DNA from: Calditrichia bacterium
Lineage (GTDB): Bacteria > Calditrichota > Calditrichia > RBG-13-44-9 > J075
Assembly (NCBI GenBank): GCA_020635015.1
Contig: JACKAP010000003.1
Location: 496,001 to 560,000 of the forward strand
Length of the DNA: 64,000 nucleotides
Direction of reading: 5' to 3'
This document shows, in pieces, positions 43,655 through 53,600 of this stretch. The notes below the pieces were generated by a model. It did no database searches and was not told where the DNA came from. It saw only the letters and a list, made by a program, of their open reading frames with translations. The translations under genes were made by a program, and so were the position numbers. Every line of letters starts with the position of its first letter. Positions within the stretch are counted from its first letter, which is position 1.

Positions 43655-45448
43655 ATGAAACGGATATTAACCATGCTACTCTTCACCCTTACGACCCTGC
43701 CCATCCAGCCCCAAAGCGCTCCGCTCATCATCAACGTCGACAACCGCAACACCACCAGCCTCAACGGCAGTTGGCAGATCATCATCGATCCGTACGAGAA
43801 CGGCTACTACAACTACCGTTACCAGCCGAATCCGAACGGGTATTTCCGCAACCAAAAACCGGCGACGAAAAGTGATCTGGTGGAATATGATTTCGATACA
43901 GGACCGACGTTGCAGGTACCCGGCGACTGGAACACTCAGCGGAAGGATTTATTTTTTTATGAGGGGACAGTCTGGTATAAGCGGGATTTTGAATACCGGC
44001 CGAAGCCCAACACCCGTCAATTTGTCTATTTCGGCGCGGTGAATTATCGTTCACAGGCTTATTTAAACGGTGAGCTACTGGGAGAACATGAGGGCGGCTT
44101 CACGCCTTTCCTGTATGAGGTTACTGGAAAGCTGCATGAAGAAGCCAATTTCCTGATCCTGAAAGTCGATAACACTCGACGTCGCGAAGCGGTGCCGACG
44201 GTGAATACCGACTGGTGGAACTATGGGGGGATCACCCGCCGGGTGCTGCTGGTCGAAGTGCCGGAGACGTTTATCCGCGATTATTTCATCCAGCTAAAAC
44301 CGGGAACGGCGGACACGCTGGCCGGCTGGGTTCAGCTCGACGGTCCGGCGCCCGCCCAGCAAGTCACGATCGAAATTCCGCTGGCCGGAATCCGCCAAAC
44401 CGTGCGCACTGACAAGAACGGGTATGCCGGGTTTTCCTTCCCGGCCAACCTGATGGTATGGTCCCCGGAACATCCGGAGTTATATGATGTGCACATCCGA
44501 GCTGCTAATGACCGCCTCATCGACCGCATCGGCTTCCGCACCCTGGAAACCCGGGACAGCAAAATTCTTCTCAATGGCCGTTCGCTCTTTCTGCGCGGCA
44601 TCTCCATCCACGAAGAAGCCCCCTTCCGCGGCGGGCGGGCCTTCAGCCGGGAGGAAGCCCGCACCCTGCTGGGATGGGCAAAGGAGTTGGGCTGCAATTT
44701 TGTGCGCCTGGCCCATTATCCGCATAATGAGCAAATGTTGCGGATGGCGGATGAGATGGGACTGCTGGTGTGGGCGGAAATCCCGGTGTATTGGACGATC
44801 CTGTGGGATAATCCCCGGACCTTTGACAATGCCTCCCACCAGTTGCAGCAAATGGTTACCCGCGATAAGAACCGGGCTGCAGTGGTAATCTGGTCGGTGG
44901 CCAATGAAACGCCCCGGGGCCAAGCCCGGCTGGCATTCCTCAATAAATTGATTGATCAAACCCGCCGGCAAGACCCCACCCGCCTAATCAGCGCAGCGAC
45001 CGAGTTGGAATACGCCGGCGACACCCTGATCGTTAATGATCCGCTGGGGCAATACCTGGATGTCATTGGTGCAAATGAGTATTATGGTTGGTATGGAGGC
45101 AAACCGGAAGAGATTCCCCGCTTGCGATGGAAAAGTGAATATGACAAACCGCTGGTAATCAGCGAATTTGGCGGAGGCGCGCTCTATGGTTTCCACGGCG
45201 ACAGCCAGACCCGCTGGAGCGAGGAATACCAGGAGAACCTTTACCAACACCAGATTGCGATGCTGCGCAAGGTGCCCTTCCTGCGCGGCATCAGCCCCTG
45301 GATTTTGATGGATTTCCGCTCCCCCCGCCGCCCGCTGCCGAAGATACAGGATTATTGGAACCGCAAGGGATTAATTTCGAATCGAGGGGAGAAGAAAAAG
45401 GCGTTTTATATGCTGCAGGCGTTTTACCGGCAATTACAGAACGAATGA
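43655..45448 (+). CDS. Secreted glycoside hydrolase family 2 (beta-glucuronidase/galactosidase-like)
   Basis: A 597-aa enzyme with a signal peptide (KRILTMLLFTLTTLPIQPQS) that hydrolyses beta-linked sugars outside the cytoplasm. The domain order is sugar-binding jelly-roll (LNGSWQIIIDPYENGYY), Ig-like domain (WWNYGGITRRVLLVEVP) and TIM barrel (FLRGISIHEEAPFRGGRAF). Catalytic residues are seen as the acid/base Glu418 (WSVANETP) and the nucleophile Glu504 (LVISEFGGGAL). I take ATG 43655 with ACAGGAGGT; the frame opens at 43592. The TGA stop is directly followed by the left arm of the repeat at 45446. The exact sugar is not predictable. Confidence 0.92.
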   Translation: MKRILTMLLFTLTTLPIQPQSAPLIINVDNRNTTSLNGSWQIIIDPYENGYYNYRYQPNPNGYFRNQKPATKSDLVEYDFDTGPTLQVPGDWNTQRKDLFFYEGTVWYKRDFEYRPKPNTRQFVYFGAVNYRSQAYLNGELLGEHEGGFTPFLYEVTGKLHEEANFLILKVDNTRRREAVPTVNTDWWNYGGITRRVLLVEVPETFIRDYFIQLKPGTADTLAGWVQLDGPAPAQQVTIEIPLAGIRQTVRTDKNGYAGFSFPANLMVWSPEHPELYDVHIRAANDRLIDRIGFRTLETRDSKILLNGRSLFLRGISIHEEAPFRGGRAFSREEARTLLGWAKELGCNFVRLAHYPHNEQMLRMADEMGLLVWAEIPVYWTILWDNPRTFDNASHQLQQMVTRDKNRAAVVIWSVANETPRGQARLAFLNKLIDQTRRQDPTRLISAATELEYAGDTLIVNDPLGQYLDVIGANEYYGWYGGKPEEIPRLRWKSEYDKPLVISEFGGGALYGFHGDSQTRWSEEYQENLYQHQIAMLRKVPFLRGISPWILMDFRSPRRPLPKIQDYWNRKGLISNRGEKKKAFYMLQAFYRQLQNE

Positions 45449-45511
45449 TGCTGGATGCTGGAAGGGACACACTTTTCCCTTCATCCTTTATCCTTCATCC
45501 TTTATCCTTCA
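45446..45511. repeat. Heptamer-armed inverted repeat filling the GH2/PanK convergent gap
   Basis: It begins in the GH2 stop (TGATGCTGGATGCTGG) and ends in the pantothenate-kinase stop (TTTATCCTTCA). The right arm is TTCATCC/TTTATCC units. The entire gap is repeat. Confidence 0.9.
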
Positions 45512-46342
45512 CCCCTCCCCCGCCAGCAACAGCGCCCCCAGCGCAGTGGCGCTGCCGGGGTTCGGGGGCAATTCCAGGTGAGCGCCGTAAAATGCCTCTA
45601 CAGATTCCAGCACTGTGCGCATACTTTCCATATCGATCAGGTGGCCGGTAATCACCACCTTTTCCGCCCGGATCGCCCGGGCAGCATTGATGGCAACGAT
45701 GGTAATCACCTGCCCTATCATCGTGACCAGTGCAGCGGCAAGGTCCTCCCGGCTGACATTCACCGCCTCCCGCCCCAGCCGCCCGAAATTCACGGCGGTG
45801 GCCTCGGCCGGCAGATGGCCGATCGGCCCGGTGATCACATCTCCCAGGCTTAGATCGGCACCGTTGGGATTTCCCTTCATCGCCAGCGTGTTAATCTCCC
45901 GGGGATCCGCGGTGCCGAGCAGTAATCGCCCTAATCCCATCATGGTGCCTCCTCCCACCGCAGTGCCGGTAACATGAGCATAATCATGCCCGCGGGCGCT
46001 GACCAGGGCGGTGCCGGAGCCGGCACTGACCACCAGGATGGCGCCATTATCTTCTGGAAGCATCATATTCACCAACGCCTGCCCCCCACGACCAATCGCC
46101 TGCACTTCGTTCACCGCCACGATCCGGCAGTCGCCGATCCGCTCCGGCAGATGGCGGTGCTTGCCGCCGGTTACCGCCAGGGTTCGCAACGCGGTCAAAT
46201 CGATACCGCCAGCGGCCAGGAGTTCGTTTACCGACGCCGGCGTGGGATCGCTGGTAAAGGGGAAGGTCCAATGCCTGCGAACACCATCGACGATTGCGAC
46301 AACATCCGTATTGCTCAGGCCAAAATCGACTGCGGCTTGCAT
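45509..46342 (-). CDS. coaW: Type II pantothenate kinase
   Basis: A 277-aa ASKHA-fold kinase that phosphorylates pantothenate, the first step of coenzyme A synthesis. The N-terminal phosphate loop is AAVDFGLSNTDVVAIVDG. The AVNEVQAIGRGG, VVSAGSGTALV, and TGTAVGGGTMMGLGRLLLGT motifs match the fumble/type II group. The stop TGA is made by the repeat arm at 45509. Type II enzymes are not feedback-inhibited by CoA as type I enzymes are, as far as is known. No other coa gene is nearby. Confidence 0.85.
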   Translation of the reverse strand: MQAAVDFGLSNTDVVAIVDGVRRHWTFPFTSDPTPASVNELLAAGGIDLTALRTLAVTGGKHRHLPERIGDCRIVAVNEVQAIGRGGQALVNMMLPEDNGAILVVSAGSGTALVSARGHDYAHVTGTAVGGGTMMGLGRLLLGTADPREINTLAMKGNPNGADLSLGDVITGPIGHLPAEATAVNFGRLGREAVNVSREDLAAALVTMIGQVITIVAINAARAIRAEKVVITGHLIDMESMRTVLESVEAFYGAHLELPPNPGSATALGALLLAGEG

Positions 46343-46460
46343 AGGGGTTTCTCCTCATTTCCTGGGCGAAGTGAATTAAAGAGGGTAAAAAACTCCAATT
46401 TTTCGGAGTGAATCAAGCAGAAAGAATTAAAAAACGGCTGTCCCAGCCAATCCCCACACG

Positions 46461-46512
46461 CCAAAAACCAACGACCAAAAACCAACGGCCAAAAATCAAC
46501 GACCAAAAACGC
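46461..46512. repeat. 14-bp tandem repeat, 3.7 units
   Basis: CCAAAAACCAACGA is repeated from 46461, with one-base changes (GG, AT), and ends about four bases before the SEC-C stop. It is again a 3'-end minisatellite. Confidence 0.85.
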
Positions 46513-46515
46513 CCC

Positions 46516-48009
46516 TCACACCCCCAACTCCTCCCGGATCTTCAAAATATGCTTCAACTGACTCATCCCCGGCAGCGGGTTTTTCCGCTCCCGAAACTCC
46601 ATGTCGTCCAGGATGGCGGCGAGCTTCTCCCGGCCGGCCTTGGTTTTGGCCGCCTGACGAGGGGTGATGTTGCCCAGGACGGGGACCTTTTCATCCGGCC
46701 AGGATTCCCAATGCCGGGCCATCATCTGGTCGATTGCAGCGTTCATTTCCGGGGTATATGCTTCCGGCGGGATGGTGCCGGAGGGCTCGTCCGGGGCGTC
46801 CGTCATTATCTCATCGATCGTTTTTACCTCCATCTCCAGAAAGGCAACTTGTTTCCCGAGGCGCTTCTCGATCTCTTTGCGGATCTTTTTGGCACGCTTC
46901 TCGGAATTGACGGTGACGTAGATTTCTTTCCCTTCGATGGTAATTTCGCCCAAAGTGGTGTAATCGTCCTCGGACGCCTGCTTACGCTCTTTCTTGAGCC
47001 AGGGAAAGTCGATATAGAACATGCTGCCGTCAGGATCATATTCAGCTTCTTCCAGGAGCTCTTCTTCCGGGATATCTAACGCCAGCGGTTTCAGGGCCGC
47101 GAAAGCGGCTTCCGGGGTGGTTTTGAGCGCAAAGATGAGTTCATGCCATACAATCAGATCCCCATCGGTGTTATGTATTTGAGGCGGGTTAGTTAGATAG
47201 TCGAATATATCATGGTAGAGATCGCGGATGTCAAACTCCCAGTCTTGCAGATCTTCCCCATCAAGCGGCGTATGCTCCCTTCCCTCCCGCATTGCTTCAC
47301 GCAGATCAATGATCAGGGGTTTATGGCGGGGCGGGATCAATACGGTTCCGCAGCCGTTAATCGTCGCTACATCATCATAGCGGACCACCTTGGCAAAGAT
47401 GACATCGCCGGGTTGGGCATCGGTGGATGCGGCCCGTTCGTACACATATACTTCTGTGGAAAGCAGCAGGTCGCGCAGGGTAAATCCCTTGCCGGGCTGG
47501 CAATCGACCACCTCATAGAAGCTGAAATTGGTTGAGACACTCAGCTGAATGAAGCGTTTTTCCATCTCGGTCAGTCGGCGGCGATTCGCGGCGAGAAAGT
47601 ACTCCGCAATCGTGGATGGCGTATCTTTTTCATCAATTTCATCTGTTTCCGGGTTTCCATCCGTGAATTGCATCGACCAGTTATAAAACATCCAGGGCAT
47701 AAAACATTGGATCTCGGGGTCGTCCGGGTCAAAATCCCGACCGGCACGGAGGGTGAGATAATCACTCCACGCATCCATCAGTGCCTCGCTGTCCAGTCTT
47801 TCCATGAAGAAATTTAATAATTGATTCGCCAGTTTATCGCTCGTCTCCCCCAGGCGCCGCCATAATAATTCAGAGGAACTGTGCTGGCTGTCTTTGCTCA
47901 TACAGCACTGCTTATACTTTTTTCCGCTGCCGCAAGGACAGGGATCGTTGCGCCCCGGTTGTTGTTTGCGGGCGGAATATTCGGGTTCGGGGAAGGGGAT
48001 TTTGGCCAT
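46516..48009 (-). CDS. SEC-C motif protein with unassigned C-terminal region
   Basis: A 497-aa cytoplasmic-looking protein. Residues 19-36 are a SEC-C zinc motif (RNDPCPCGSGKKYKQCC), which in SecA and other proteins binds Zn. The rest has helical segments (SDYLTLRAGRDFDPDDPEIQCFMPWMFY, PEMNAAIDQMMARHWESWPDEKVPVLGNI) and a beta-rich middle (TLRDLLLSTEVYVYERAASTDAQPGDVIFAKV). I do not recognise the remaining domains; the family is widespread but uncharacterised. GAGG precedes the start. The gene is bracketed by two repeat arrays. Confidence 0.85.
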   Translation of the reverse strand: MAKIPFPEPEYSARKQQPGRNDPCPCGSGKKYKQCCMSKDSQHSSSELLWRRLGETSDKLANQLLNFFMERLDSEALMDAWSDYLTLRAGRDFDPDDPEIQCFMPWMFYNWSMQFTDGNPETDEIDEKDTPSTIAEYFLAANRRRLTEMEKRFIQLSVSTNFSFYEVVDCQPGKGFTLRDLLLSTEVYVYERAASTDAQPGDVIFAKVVRYDDVATINGCGTVLIPPRHKPLIIDLREAMREGREHTPLDGEDLQDWEFDIRDLYHDIFDYLTNPPQIHNTDGDLIVWHELIFALKTTPEAAFAALKPLALDIPEEELLEEAEYDPDGSMFYIDFPWLKKERKQASEDDYTTLGEITIEGKEIYVTVNSEKRAKKIRKEIEKRLGKQVAFLEMEVKTIDEIMTDAPDEPSGTIPPEAYTPEMNAAIDQMMARHWESWPDEKVPVLGNITPRQAAKTKAGREKLAAILDDMEFRERKNPLPGMSQLKHILKIREELGV

Positions 48010-48040
48010 GATTAACCTCGGGAATGTTAGTTATTGTTGG

Positions 48041-48257
48041 ATGCTGGATGCTGGATGCTGGATGCTGGATGCTGGATGCTGGATGCTGGATGCTGGATGC
48101 TGGATGCTGGATGCTGGATGCTGGATGCTGGATGCTGGATGCTGGATGCTGGATGCTGGATGCTGGATGCTGGATGCTGGATGCTGGATGCTGGATGCTG
48201 GATGCTGGATGCTGGATGCTGGATGCTGGATGCTGGATGCTGGATGCTGGATGCTGG
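48041..48257. repeat. Heptamer array, 31 perfect units of ATGCTGG
   Basis: The array is 217 bp, which is exactly 31 units, with no base change. A second, opposite arm follows at 48305-48378 with TTCATCC, TTTATCC, CATCCAG and CAGTATCC words and merges with the TAG stop of the lipoprotein gene. Reading frames through it (MLDAGCW) repeat every 7 codons and are spurious. Confidence 0.98.
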
Positions 48258-48375
48258 AAAGAAACGCATCTGCCCCATTGGTACAAGTATTTTTTGAAAT
48301 AATTTTCCTTCACCTTCATCCTTTATCCTTTTACCTTTATCCAGTATCAAGCATCCAGCATCCAGTATCCAGCAT

Positions 48376-48954
48376 CTAATCTTCCTCCGGCAACACCCCG
48401 CTTCCCAAAATCAACTCGCCCTTAATCGCCATCAGGTTGATCCGTTCTCCCACTGCGCGGAATTTCTCCGCCACAATGGCGGGATTGCTCTCGATGGCGA
48501 CTTGCAGATCCTCGATCATCAGGATTGCTTCCTTTACCGATTTTTTCACGCCTTCGCCGTTGTGGTTGCTCACCTCAATTAACTTCTCTTTGGCGGCCAG
48601 CAGCTTTTCCAGGGTTTCGGAGGATGCTTTCAGGTAATAGAGGCGGTCGGCATCATAGATCAATTGCCGCGCCTCAGTCACCGGCAGGTAATAGTGCTGC
48701 AATTTCAACAGGGAGAGCAGGGCTTCGTCCAGGACCTCCCCGGCTTTCCCGCTCTCGCCGCTATGCAACATTTCCCGGGTTTCTTCAACCTGCATCACAC
48801 TGCGATTGACGGCATCATTGAGAAAATGAAAGCTGGCATTTTCCAGCACCGGCACCCAGGGGCCGGGTTGAGTCTGGGATAATTGGCAGCCGCCCAGGAA
48901 TAGCGCGCCGAGCAACAGCAGCCATCGACCCCGGCTACCATAAAACCGTTTCAT
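48376..48954 (-). CDS. Lipoprotein, helical, unknown function
   Basis: A 192-aa protein with a lipobox (GALFLGGC), so it would be lipidated at Cys23. The mature part is almost wholly alpha-helical (VNRSVMQVEETREMLHSGESGKAGEVLDEALLSLLKLQHYYLPVTEAR ... ESNPAIVAEKFRAVGERINLMAIKG), like a coiled-coil or four-helix bundle. The start has GAGGTG. Its TAG stop is directly followed by ATGCTGG-type repeat words. It diverges from the TIR operon across 212 bp. Confidence 0.82.
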   Translation of the reverse strand: MKRFYGSRGRWLLLLGALFLGGCQLSQTQPGPWVPVLENASFHFLNDAVNRSVMQVEETREMLHSGESGKAGEVLDEALLSLLKLQHYYLPVTEARQLIYDADRLYYLKASSETLEKLLAAKEKLIEVSNHNGEGVKKSVKEAILMIEDLQVAIESNPAIVAEKFRAVGERINLMAIKGELILGSGVLPEED

Positions 48955-49038
48955 AAATCACCTCTCATCTTTGAGCTCCGGTATATTAGCTGATCACAAC
49001 TAATATTGCAACCATATTGTTAACGATAGGAAACCGCC

Positions 49039-49067
49039 TTGCATTAACATCAAAAAAAGGCTATAAT
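49039..49067 (+). promoter_or_regulatory. Sigma70-like promoter of the TIR/nSTAND operon
   Basis: TTGCAT at 49039-49044, then a 17-bp spacer, then a perfect TATAAT at 49062-49067. The start site should be near 49074, giving a leader of about 90 nt. Confidence 0.65.
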
Positions 49068-49085
49068 TTTACAGGTTCAGTTTTT

Positions 49086-49109
49086 GCTGCCATCGGATGT
49101 GACGGCAGC
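49086..49109 (+). promoter_or_regulatory. Leader hairpin of the TIR operon
   Basis: GCTGCCATC and GACGGCAGC pair with a G-T/mismatch around 6 bases, within the predicted 5' leader. It could mask or set mRNA stability; no T-run follows. Confidence 0.4.
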
Positions 49110-49166
49110 GTATTTATTTTCGGGCGGTAATGGTTATCTTCTGCTGAAACTTAACTGAGGATTGAA

Positions 49167-50669
49167 ATGAGCGCCAATTATCCGCTGGAACGGGATGTGT
49201 TTATCAGTTACGCCCATCTCGACAATGAGGCCCTGACGGAAGCAGACAAAGGTTGGGTATCGGTGTTCGACAGTGCCCTGAAAAAACGGCTGGCCCAACT
49301 GCTCGGCCGCAAGCCGGATGTGTGGCGCGATGAGAACCGCCTCCAGGGGAACGATTACTTCAGTGATGAAATCATCGCTCAATTCCCTAAGTTGAAAGTG
49401 CTGATCTCAATCATTTCTCCGCGCTACCTGGAATCGGAATGGTGCCGCAAGGAGTTGCTGGGTTTCTATCAAGCCGCCCAGGCCAAAGGCGGGGTGCGGG
49501 TGGGCAACAAGTCGCGCATTTTCAAGGTAATCAAAACCCCGGTGCCCCGGGAGCAATTCCCGGAGGAGGTACAGGGGCTATTGGGATACGAATTTTTCGA
49601 GAAAGAAGCAGACGGTCATTTCCGGGAATTCCGCCTCGATAAAGAATCGCCGACCTACTACCAGTTTATCGAGCGCTTCGAAGACGTGGCCCAGGATCTC
49701 AGCCAACTGATTAGAAAGCTCGACACCGCCGCTCTCACGTCTGTTCCCACGGAAATAACCGCTGTTGCGGCCAATCCACCGGAAAAGACCGTCTACCTGG
49801 CGGTTACCACCTCGGATCTCAGCGGCGATCGCGACAATATCCGCCGCGACCTCAGCGAACGGGGTTATACCGTACTGCCGGATCAGGAGCTGCCGCTGGA
49901 CAGCCGCCTGCGTGAGACTGTCAGCGGTTATCTGAAGCGCTGTAAGCTGGCGATTCACCTGGTAGGCGGCAAGTATGGGCTGGTGCCGGAGGATGAAGAA
50001 CGCTCGCTGCTGGAAATCCAGTGCCAGTTGAGCAGCGACGCAACGCTGAACCGTCTTATCTGGATGCCGCCCGATCCCGGCAACGGCGATGAGCGCCAGC
50101 AGCGCTTTCTGACCGACCTGCAGGAGAGCGCCGCCCGGGAGGGTTCGGAGCTGCTGCGCAGTAAGCTGGAAGATTTTAAGACCGTCATCGTCGATACCCT
50201 GGAAAAACTGGCGGCGCCGGCGCCAAGCGTGGTGGCTGGCGACAGCAGCACGCCCCGCATCTACCTGATGTTCGATCAAAGCGACCGGGAGACGGTCACG
50301 GCAATTGACGATTACCTTTACAACAAAGGGTTCGAAGTGCTGCTGCCGGTGTTCGAAGGCAACGAGAGCGATATCCGGGAAATCCACAAGGAAAACTTGC
50401 GGATATGCGACGCGGTGCTGATCTACTACAACCAGGCCAGCGAGCCCTGGATCAACTTTAAGATGAACGATCTGCGCAAAGCGCCCGGCTACGGCCGCAG
50501 CGAGCCTTTCCTGGCCAGCGCGGTGTATATCGCCGGGGAGCAAAACCGTTTTAAGGAGCGCTTCCGCACCCGGGAAGCCTCGTTGATCAAGCAGTTTAAA
50601 CAATTTACAACCCAGGATCTCGACGAGTTCATCAGCCAAATCCGCCGGAAGAAGGGAGGTGCCGCATGA
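49167..50669 (+). CDS. TIR-domain protein with DUF4062-like and second TIR-like domain
   Basis: A 500-aa soluble protein. The N-terminal TIR domain has DVFISYAHLD (10-19), LISIISPRYLESEWCRKEL (79-97) with Glu96 in the position of the catalytic glutamate of TIR NADases. Around residues 203-310 is a DUF4062-like fold (TVYLAVTTSDLSGDRDNIRRDLSERGYTVL ... LVGGKYGLVPEDEERSLLEIQ). Residues 364-490 form another TIR-like domain (IYLMFDQSDRETVTAIDDYLYNKGFEVLLP ... SEPWINFKMNDL) without that Glu. GAGG precedes the ATG. Its TGA overlaps the ATG of the nSTAND gene by 4 nt, so the two are coupled and probably work together. Confidence 0.88.
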   Translation: MSANYPLERDVFISYAHLDNEALTEADKGWVSVFDSALKKRLAQLLGRKPDVWRDENRLQGNDYFSDEIIAQFPKLKVLISIISPRYLESEWCRKELLGFYQAAQAKGGVRVGNKSRIFKVIKTPVPREQFPEEVQGLLGYEFFEKEADGHFREFRLDKESPTYYQFIERFEDVAQDLSQLIRKLDTAALTSVPTEITAVAANPPEKTVYLAVTTSDLSGDRDNIRRDLSERGYTVLPDQELPLDSRLRETVSGYLKRCKLAIHLVGGKYGLVPEDEERSLLEIQCQLSSDATLNRLIWMPPDPGNGDERQQRFLTDLQESAAREGSELLRSKLEDFKTVIVDTLEKLAAPAPSVVAGDSSTPRIYLMFDQSDRETVTAIDDYLYNKGFEVLLPVFEGNESDIREIHKENLRICDAVLIYYNQASEPWINFKMNDLRKAPGYGRSEPFLASAVYIAGEQNRFKERFRTREASLIKQFKQFTTQDLDEFISQIRRKKGGAA

Positions 50670-53600
50670 CGAAAATTGCTACCGAACTGCTCCCCTACCC
50701 CGGCCTGCGACCGTTCGAGTCAAATGAGAATTTCCTCTTCTTTGGTCGTGACGGGCAGAGCAATGAACTGCTGGCCCGGCTGCGCAACAAGCGCTTCCTG
50801 GCGGTGGTCGGCCCTTCCGGCAGCGGCAAATCCTCCCTGGTGCGCGCCGGCCTGCTGCCGGACATCCTGGGAGGAATGATGGCCGGAGCCGGCTCCCACT
50901 GGAGGGTTACCATCATGCGTCCCGGGGGCAATCCCATCGGTAATCTGGCGGAGGCCCTCAACCGTCCCGGCATCCTCAATGAGAACGGCGGCGGCGATAC
51001 CATGCAGTCGGCCTTCACCCTGGTCACCCTGCAGCGCAGCGCTCTGGGGATCGCCGAAGCGTACCGCCAGGCGGGTCTGCCGGAAAAAGACAACCTGCTG
51101 CTGGTGGTCGATCAATTCGAGGAGCTCTTCCGCTTTAAGGAAGCTGCTACGGTGGAAAACGCCCCGGATCTGGCCGCGGCCTTTGTTAAGCTGCTGCTCA
51201 ACGCCGTCGCGCAGCAGGAGTTTCCGATTTATGTGATCATCACCATGCGCTCGGATTTCCTGGGCGACTGTGCCCAGTTCCGCGACCTGCCGGAGGCGAT
51301 CAACGACAGCCAGTACCTGGTGCCGCGCATGACCCGCGACGAACGGCGGGAGGCCATCACCGGCCCGGCGGCGGTGGGCGGGGCCCGCATGACCCCGCGC
51401 CTGGTGCAGCGCCTGCTCAATGATGTCGGCGACAATCCCGATCATCTGCCCATCCTACAGCACGCCCTGATGCGGACCTGGAATCACTGGAAGGATCATC
51501 ACCAGGAGAAAGATCCGATCGACCTGGACGACTACCGGGATATCGGCGGCATGGAAGCGGCGCTCTCGCGCCATGCCGATGAAGCCTTCGAATCCCTGGG
51601 CGAGGGCATCAGCGGCGAAGCAGGACGCCGGCGCAAGGAGATCGCCGAAAAGCTCTTCAAGTTCCTCACTGAAAAAGGTTCGGATAACCGGGAAACCCGC
51701 CGCCCGGCCAAACTCAAGGATATTGCCGTCGCTCTGGAAGCGGATATCTCAGAGGTGGTGGAGATTATCGACGAATTTCGTAAACCGGGCCGCTCTTTCC
51801 TGATGCCGCCGCCCGGGGAAACCCTCACGCCGGATACCCTGATCGATATTTCGCACGAGAGTCTGATCCGCAACTGGCAGCGCCTGAAATCCTGGGTAAA
51901 TGAAGAGGCCCGTTCCGCCTACACGTACCGGCGGGTAGCGGAAACGGCATTACTCTACCAGAAGAACGAAGCCGGCCTGCTGCAGGACCCCGAGTTGCAG
52001 ATCGCCCTTACCTGGCGACAGAACACCGACCCCAACAAGACCTGGGCCGCCCGCTACCACCCGGCATTCGATGAAGCGATGCGCTTTCTAGACCAGAGTC
52101 GCGAAAAACGCGATGCCGATGCCGCCGCCGAACGGGAACGGCAACGCCGGGAACGGCTGCGCAACCGCCGCTATATCCTGATCCTGATTATCGCCCTCTC
52201 TCTGGCCCTGGCCGGGGGGATCTTCTCCCTGGTGCAATGGCGTTTAGCGGTGGCCCAGGAGAAACGCGCCAACTTCAATCTCGCCCGCATCTTCGAGGAG
52301 AAAGCCGGCGTCGCCCTCGCCAACGGCCAGGAGAACCGGGATAATGAGCAAGCGGCCGAAGCCCTCAAAGATTTCGACCAGGCCTGGCTTTATACGCTCT
52401 GGGCGCTCAATCAGGATATCGGCGATGATCAGTGGCTGCCGATATCGCTGGGGCGTCTGCTGCATCCGGAGATGCCCCCTTACCGCGAGGCACAGCGCCA
52501 GCTCAGTGACAGCCTGCGCCACCGCGCCGGCAATATCAACAGCGTCATCTTCAGCCCGGACGGGGCTCTTTTGGCCTATGCGGCGGAAAAGGGCATCGGC
52601 ATTCTCAGCGCCGACGGGAAAACTTTTCAACGTACCCTGAAAGGACACGAAGGCACGGTGTGGAAACTGGCGTTCAGCCCCGACAGCCGCCAGCTGGCCT
52701 CCGCCTCGTCCGATGCTACTATCCGCATCTGGGACGTGGCCAGCGGCGAACTGAAACATCGCCTGGCCTATGATGATGACGATGTCTGGAGCGTCGCCTT
52801 CAGTCCCGACGGCCACTATCTTGCGTCTGCCCATAATTACGGCGAGGTATGCCTGTGGAACCTGGCTTATCCCGATTCTATGTGGATCGACCTCAGCGGC
52901 CACCGCCTTGCGGTGCGCGCAGTGGCCTTCAGTCCCGATAGCCGGCGGCTGGCTTCCGCCTCGTCTGACGCCACCATCCGCATCTGGGACGTGCCTTCCG
53001 GAACGCCCCTGGACACCCTGAGCGCTCATCATGGCGACGTCTGGAGCCTGGCCTTCAGCCCGGATGGTTATATGCTGGCTTCCGGCGCCAGTGATTCCAC
53101 GGTGCTGGTCTGGGACACCGAGAACTATGATGCCCCGAGGTACACCCTGCGCGGCCATAAAAGCGACGTCTGGAGCGTCGCCTTTACCCCGGACAGCCGG
53201 CACCTGATCTCCGGCTCAGAGGACCGCAAAATGATTATATGGGATGTGGCGGCAGGCTTTGAAGCGCCCCTGGCCATCCTGGGAGCCCATCGGCAGGGGG
53301 TGCTGGGCGTGGCGGTCAGCCCCGACGGAGCGCTCCTTGCCTCCGGCGGGGTCGACAAGGATATCCACTTGATCAACTTCCGCCTCCCGCTGGCCGATAT
53401 GGAGTCATGGGATGTGATCAACGATCCCTTCAACATCGATCATTATTACGATTTGAAACAATCTTATCTGGAATCCCTGAATTACGAGATGGAAGAAGCC
53501 AACCTGGAACTGATCGCCCGAACCGATAATTCAGCCGAGTCCCTGCTGGTGGCGTACCAGGAAGAACCGGCTGTCCGGGCTCCCGCCAGTATCCCCGCCA

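Noticed and set aside
48024..48302. Open frames with MLDAGCW repeats (and MLDVGCW at 32813-33134)
   Set aside because: They arise because a 7-bp tandem unit without stops stays open in all frames; no ribosome site or protein-like composition supports them.
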